DNA from: Neospora caninum Liverpool
Lineage: Eukaryota; Apicomplexa; Conoidasida; Eucoccidiorida; Sarcocystidae
DNA length: 64,000 nucleotides
Direction: 5' to 3'
Assembly (NCBI RefSeq): GCF_000208865.1
Contig: NC_018390.1
Span: 4,420,270 to 4,484,269, forward strand
Under the pieces are notes generated by a model. The model made no database searches. It saw only the letters and a list, made by a program, of their open reading frames with translations, and had not been told where the DNA came from. Shown here in pieces: positions 59,330 to 64,000 of the stretch; positions within the stretch are counted from its first letter, which is position 1, and the number at the start of each line of letters is the position of its first letter. The position numbers and the translations under genes are program-made.

Positions 59330-59912
59330 CGGATGAGGTCCTGGCCGTGACGCTTACTGTCACCAAGCACTGCTTGGGGTTACCGTTGTCTTGACCTGTT
59401 TCCACGCAGCCAGCGAAGAAGCTTTTGTCGTTAAGAGGGAAACTACCTGGCGGTGATGTTAGAGAATAATCCTTTGTTGTACCGGATGCCTCTGTCCACG
59501 CTAGTAGGTCGCTCTCGGTAACGTGGCTCATGAAATCCGTGATGGGAGGTTTCTTGCCAGCACCAGCTCGACATGCTTTCAGAGGCCCCTCCGCTTCTTC
59601 TCCAGCGCATACGTACTTTCCGTCGGAGGGCACAAAATCGAAGCCTGTTCGGGGACACTGAATAGTGATTCCAGTGCTCGATTCAGACAGAGTTGCGCTG
59701 CTACCCTTTCCGTCTGCTCCTCCGTTTGAACTTGCCTCCCATCCGCAGGTACAAGTGGTCATCTCCTCATTTTTATCACATTGTGGTGTTATTAGTGTTC
59801 CGGCTGCTTCACTCCTCCATAGGCCGCTCGAGCATGAGACGAACAGAACCGCAGCCACAAGCCCTATCACTGGTGCCACTGACCGGAGTGACAGGAACGT
59901 GCGACGCTCCAT
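59286..59912 (-). pseudogene. SRS: SRS-7: 3'-truncated SRS gene fused to class A flank (5' class B)
   Basis: 208 codons. Class B leader and domain 1 are intact through CLVTVSVTARTSSV; the frame then enters sequence homologous to the SRS-4 upstream region and ends 13 codons later (about LTVLGEQEVLAA). Domain 2 and the GPI signal are missing, so any product would be secreted or degraded rather than anchored. The junction is at about 59325-59331. Confidence 0.88.
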
Positions 59913-62408
59913 CTTCGACGCGAGTTAGTGGACATGCACTACCGAAAAACCTGTGCAGACCCAAAGAGTCACGGTATTTCTAGAAGACTTCGAAACGAAA
60001 AACAGCAAGACACAGCCACGAAGCCATCTGTGATGAGACAGCAAGTGCAACAAGGCCACCCGGGGGCCCCTCGATGGACGAAGACGAACCCGTCAGCTAG
60101 TTCCGCTGCTAGAGCCCCCCCCCCGACTGGAGCATGTTGCCTGTGCGAACCTCAGAGGTGCTTCAGTAATGCCAAGTGCGAGACTTATCCGTATATTCAG
60201 GCTGTGTTGTCTCTCAAAGGTCCGTACCTTAGGCAAGCAGGCGCCATCCTTTTTCTCCCCAATATTATCAACTTCCATCACGCGCTCACTCGTCTCTGCT
60301 TCCGACAGTCGGAGCTACTGTCGCCCACCCCGTTGCCTCGAGTGCCGTCGGGCCTCGCGAACTCCCGTTGGGCACGGACGCCGAAAAGGGACGGGACAGG
60401 ACAGCCGCGCCTGTGCACCAGTGAAGTTCAGGAAGAATTCAGGTGGCGGATTCCCGGAGCCTTATGCTCGTCTTCCCTTCGTGACGCTAGGCTAGAAAAA
60501 AGTGAAAGAGGGGCTCTCCTTTCTTCTGGATGTTCGCAATGCCTCTCCATTTGAGTCACTTGTCGACTCTCTCGTTGCTTTCTGTCAACATATTTGAAAA
60601 AATTGTGCATTTTCCACCAAGGTACTATGTTCGGTTACTGGCGCTTTCCAGAACGTGACAGTCAATCAGTACACGGACCTATTGGAACAGTGAAGCAACC
60701 AAGTTCTGCTCTAGGAAGCAAACCGTAGAGAGGGTATTCTCCCCTCACCCATCAAGTTCGGCACACTGCTTGACCGCGACGAAGGCATCGGCTGGTGCCG
60801 TCGAACGGGCCCCCGAATGGCATCTGTTTCTTGTTCGTGACTCGCGCTCTGACTCCTTGGTGAAGTGGAGCCCAAGTTGCAACCGCTTCTGTCGAATGCG
60901 TCGTGTTCTCCAAAATCCACACGTTTACCAGGAAACAAGTCCCTCTCTTTCTTCTGAATTTTAGCCATTTAAGCCCCCAGTTTTCTCTCAAACAGCGACG
61001 GAGACACCACTTAGCCACCGAGCCTCCGGAACCGCCGCCACCCTCCCCGGAGAAGTACAATTCTCGACAGAAACCGCGCCCGTAAAAGGAGGACGCGCCA
61101 GCTGCGCCCGCCTGATGGGAGGATTCCCATTCCATTCAGCTGACTGGTCCCCCAAAACCCCACCAACACTTTTCTGTATCTTCCGCCTGATTCAAAGGGA
61201 GGGGGGACCTCTCTGTTCTCGCCCGTGTCTCAGGCGTCTCCCCCCTTCTCGTTCCTTCTTGTCTACCTCATTCTCATATCTTCCGCGTCACCTTTCTCTC
61301 CTGTTTGGATGTGTCTCTTTGGGCCGTCTCTCTCCCTCGCAGGCCCTCTGAACCCCAATAGCAGATGTACTCGCTTCTCACGCGCAACGGCCTCTACTGT
61401 TCCTGTTCGCTGTCTTCCTTCTTCTTTCCCATTTGTTTCACTGCTTTCTTTTCACAACGAGAAGAACGAGAGGGGAAACATCGCTCACCAGTTTGTTCGT
61501 CGCTGACAGGTCGGCGTTCGGAGGACAGGGGCACGCCGTCGACGGCGAAGCATCGGCGGTCTAAATGGGACGAGGCGGGGTAGCAGGGGAAATTCGCGGA
61601 GGCAGTGGAGAGAAGAGTGAGGCGTAATTAGAGGAAACACAGGAAAAAAAAAGAAGCGGGAGCGTTGGTAGAGTGGTGTCACCAGAGAGTCAATGGAACA
61701 GGAACGTGATGGTGCTGCCAATCAGCTTGTTATGTTTCACACAACAAGGAGGTGCGTATTTGGGCGTCTGGATCCATCTCTGGACCCCGAGCTCACGCGA
61801 ATTCTCGAGAAGTGAAATAGATAGTGGGGCAGAAGCTGTTAGGCATAGAGTTTCGAAGGAATGAAAATGTCGCATTTCTCACGTTTTGAACCAAAGGACT
61901 GGCGCCAATGACAACGGCTACTCTTTGCTCGTCATTAGAGGTCGATTAACCACACTTTCGGTTTATGCCTGGATGCTTGGGGACACCGTGTCTGAAGATT
62001 TTCGTGTACGGCGGTCGATAATATGCTGCAGTGCATGGAGGAAGTCGAGCTTGTTGCAGAATACTGTAGAATAGAAAATTTTAGAAGGGGCGGTTGAAAC
62101 AGGATTGCCAGCAGGATCGGGTAGGATCTATAGCCAGATTGTCAGCTACAGATACATCTGTAAATGCATAAACAGACGCCAGCTACAATAATCCCACGAG
62201 GGGACGAGATATGGCGGTAAAACATGTTCCTAAGGCCGTCCTCTGCGGCATAGTGGAAAGGCAATGCATGCTTTTATTTCTGTCCGAGCTCAGTTGACAG
62301 CGACCATACAATTGAGATCCTTTCGGCTGCACCCAACCACCGACAAGGCCGTGTGAGATCGTCTAATAGTAAAGGCGCTCAACGAACTTGACCAAACCAG
62401 ATAGTTCG
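59913..62408. repeat. Class B 5' flank plus spacer block, copy 3 (cut by gap)
   Basis: Third copy of the 42481/55001 block, closest to copy 2. It contains another 5' fragment of the unknown gene (about 61215-61640) that is slightly more diverged than the rest of the block. The copy ends at the N run, about 385 bp before the point where an SRS stop codon lies in copy 2. Confidence 0.88.
61215..61640 (+). pseudogene. 5' fragment of the array-associated unknown gene (copy in block 3)
   Basis: Same fragment as at 43.8 and 56.3 kb, again with ATA at the start-codon position, but with more substitutions and small indels than its surroundings. Confidence 0.55.
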
Positions 62409-62511
62409 NNNNNNNNNNNNNNNNNNNNNNNNNNNNNNNNNNNNNNNNNNNNNNNNNNNNNNNNNNNNNNNNNNNNNNNNNNNNNNNNNNNNNNNNNNNN
62501 NNNNNNNNCCN
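62409..62511. other. Assembly gap (100 N) with adjoining poly-C
   Basis: 100 consecutive N, then CC, one more N and about 11 C. The round number suggests a gap of unknown size. The C run could be an artefact of low-quality sequence, although shorter C runs also occur inside the class B flank blocks. Confidence 0.98.
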
Positions 62512-64000
62512 CCCCCCCCCCCAATGTTTGGCCTCACGGAATCATCCCTTCTGCACATGAAAGCGTTTGAACTAGGCCGACCGCCCCCTTTAGTTCACCA
62601 CTCAGAAGCTTTTCCCAGTCCACCGCTGTTGGTGAATAAGGCGCAGAGCTCGCCGCCTCAGATTCGAGGAAGATACTGAAAAGTGAAACAGGGAACTTTG
62701 CCGAGCTCAGAAAGGGACGCTCTCTCCACAAGATTTCCGCACATCCGTTACGTATCCCATCTCAGGCCGAAACACACGGATGGGCTGCATTGGCTCTCAA
62801 GTTTGAAGTGCTTTTACTAAGTTTTTTTCCGTGTCCGAAGCCTTCTAGAAGTCCGTGACTTCTTCAATGGCCAACATGGGACTGGTACGTCCGCCCTGCG
62901 GATGGCTGCGCTGTTCTCAGCCGTGACGATTGTGAAGGCTAGTCCTACAGGTACGAAAACCATGATTCTTCGTTTCTTCTGAATGACGAATCCAGCGCTC
63001 ACGGATGTGCCGGCGAGCGCGGCACTGACGGATAATTACTCCTTTCGGCTTCTCTCTCGGTCTCTGCCGCTCCAAACACCCGAATTTCCACCGTGTCTCT
63101 CCTTTTTTGTCGGCTCGGCCGAGGGGGCCGAGAACGCGGCAGGTTTTTCCGTCTGTGTCTGCAAAGAAGTCAACAGCACACCCAATGCCCCTGTTTTTGC
63201 TCCATTTGCGATCAAGAAAAGAGACAACGAAGCAAATTGACGCTGTTTTCCCGCCTGAAACCGATTTCGGAAAAGGCTAGCTGCTTGCAGAGTGTGGTGA
63301 GGCCTCGCCCCCCGCTGAGCCGCCTTTGTGGCGGAGTTGAGAAAATCGCTTGCAAGACACAACTGAACAGGACATGCGGCCGTGGCGACGAAGAAACGTG
63401 AAGAGATGAAAACGACTCGACTCTAAAAAAGTAGACATTGCTTTAGGGGACGTCATGTGGAGGGGAGAAATCTTTGTACACTGTCTTGTCAAGAAACATA
63501 GAATTTTGCTGTTTAAAATATTCGGTACTTCGCTGTCCTCAAAAGCGGGGATGGTCCTCGCGGGGCGGCTAGGTCGCATACGTTGCGAGAACGCTTGGTT
63601 TGCGTTTTCCGTTGTGGCTTGCTTCACCGGTGTTTTTTTTTGTCGTTGAGTCAATCACCCAAAACGCTCCTTGGAAAGGGTACGGCTGAACGTCTCGCAG
63701 ATCTCCTTTCAACAGACACCGGCGCTCCGGTATCGGCTCACTGCTGGAGCTGCGTTGATCTGGCCGACGGACGGACATCGTTTTTCCGCCGTGTCTCTCT
63801 CCACACTGATCCTCCAAGCCTCTTTCTCGGGTTTGCGTTCGTCCCGTAGGTTCTCTGCGGGAGGACGGTGGGGCTACTCGCTCCCGTCCGTGAACCCTAG
63901 GGCCTTTCTGGCCAGGCAGTCGTTCGAATGTACGGCTTCGAGCTCGATGGCGCATCCCGGAGGAAACAAGTGTCAGCTGTGGAGAGAACCCTTTGCGGTG
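62512..64000. other. Post-gap sequence, unlike the SRS array, no gene assigned
   Basis: No similarity to the array units was noticed. A minus-strand open frame at 62817-63002 begins with a basic then hydrophobic stretch (KKRRIMVFVPVGLAFTIVTA) that could be a signal peptide, with a possible GTACCA donor near 62893, but no second exon was found. Other frames are short and overlapping. Confidence 0.35.

Noticed and set aside
1..64000. tRNA or rRNA genes
   Set aside because: No stretch with a convincing tRNA A/B box pair with cloverleaf, nor rRNA-like sequence, was noticed; a covariance-model scan was not possible.

Overview
The window is nuclear DNA of a tissue-cyst-forming coccidian (Apicomplexa, Toxoplasma/Hammondia/Neospora group). 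The evidence is a tandem array of SRS surface-antigen genes (the SAG1-related family, known only from this lineage), GC-moderate DNA with many (TA)n microsatellites, GT-AG introns of about 100-600 bp, and large proteins with low-complexity insertions. The sequence alone does not decide between these genera. All identifications come from reading translations and recalled family patterns; no search was run.

Left half (1-30.7 kb) is single-copy housekeeping sequence. A five-exon minus-strand gene (1642-7004) encodes a 1305-residue multi-pass membrane protein with a TMEM26-like pattern. It is divergent from an intronless plus-strand gene (9610-12189) for the accessory subunit of queuine tRNA-ribosyltransferase (QTRT2-like, zinc site eroded). 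Then come a four-exon NAD kinase of the NADK2 type (14807-19668) and a five-exon RNA polymerase III subunit RPC8/RPC25 (22513-25133), both plus strand. A small minus-strand gene (26834-28191) ends in an RIIa/DPY30-like docking domain and converges on RPC8. For the four conserved genes the exon phases close exactly.

Right half (30.7-62.4 kb) is an expanded multigene locus. Its repeated unit is a plus-strand gene of unknown function followed by a minus-strand SRS gene, so the two face each other 3' to 3'. Only the first copy of the unknown gene (30709-33360) is open; later copies are decayed (37.9-40.2 and 51.5-52.8 kb) or reduced to 5' fragments (43.8, 47.0, 56.3 and 61.2 kb). Seven SRS copies are visible, all minus strand: SRS-1 (36226-37305), SRS-2 (41383-42480), SRS-3 (45359-46417, shifted start), SRS-4 (49866-50942), SRS-5 (53920-55000, frameshifted), SRS-6 (57880-58959) and SRS-7 (59286-59912, truncated and fused to foreign flank). 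Two 5' classes alternate along the array (A: SRS-1, 4, 6; B: SRS-2, 3, 5, 7). Identical tracts shared across classes point to gene conversion. A segment of about 5.3 kb (39966-45350) is duplicated at 52513-57870, and part of it a third time at 59913-62408.

A run of 100 N (62409-62508) cuts the third copy a few hundred bases before its next SRS gene should appear, so at least one antigen gene is probably missing from this assembly. Sequence after the gap (62.5-64 kb) does not resemble the array and holds no gene I can name.

The left-half genes serve tRNA modification, NADP supply and Pol III transcription and are not functionally linked. The right half is a surface-antigen diversification locus.
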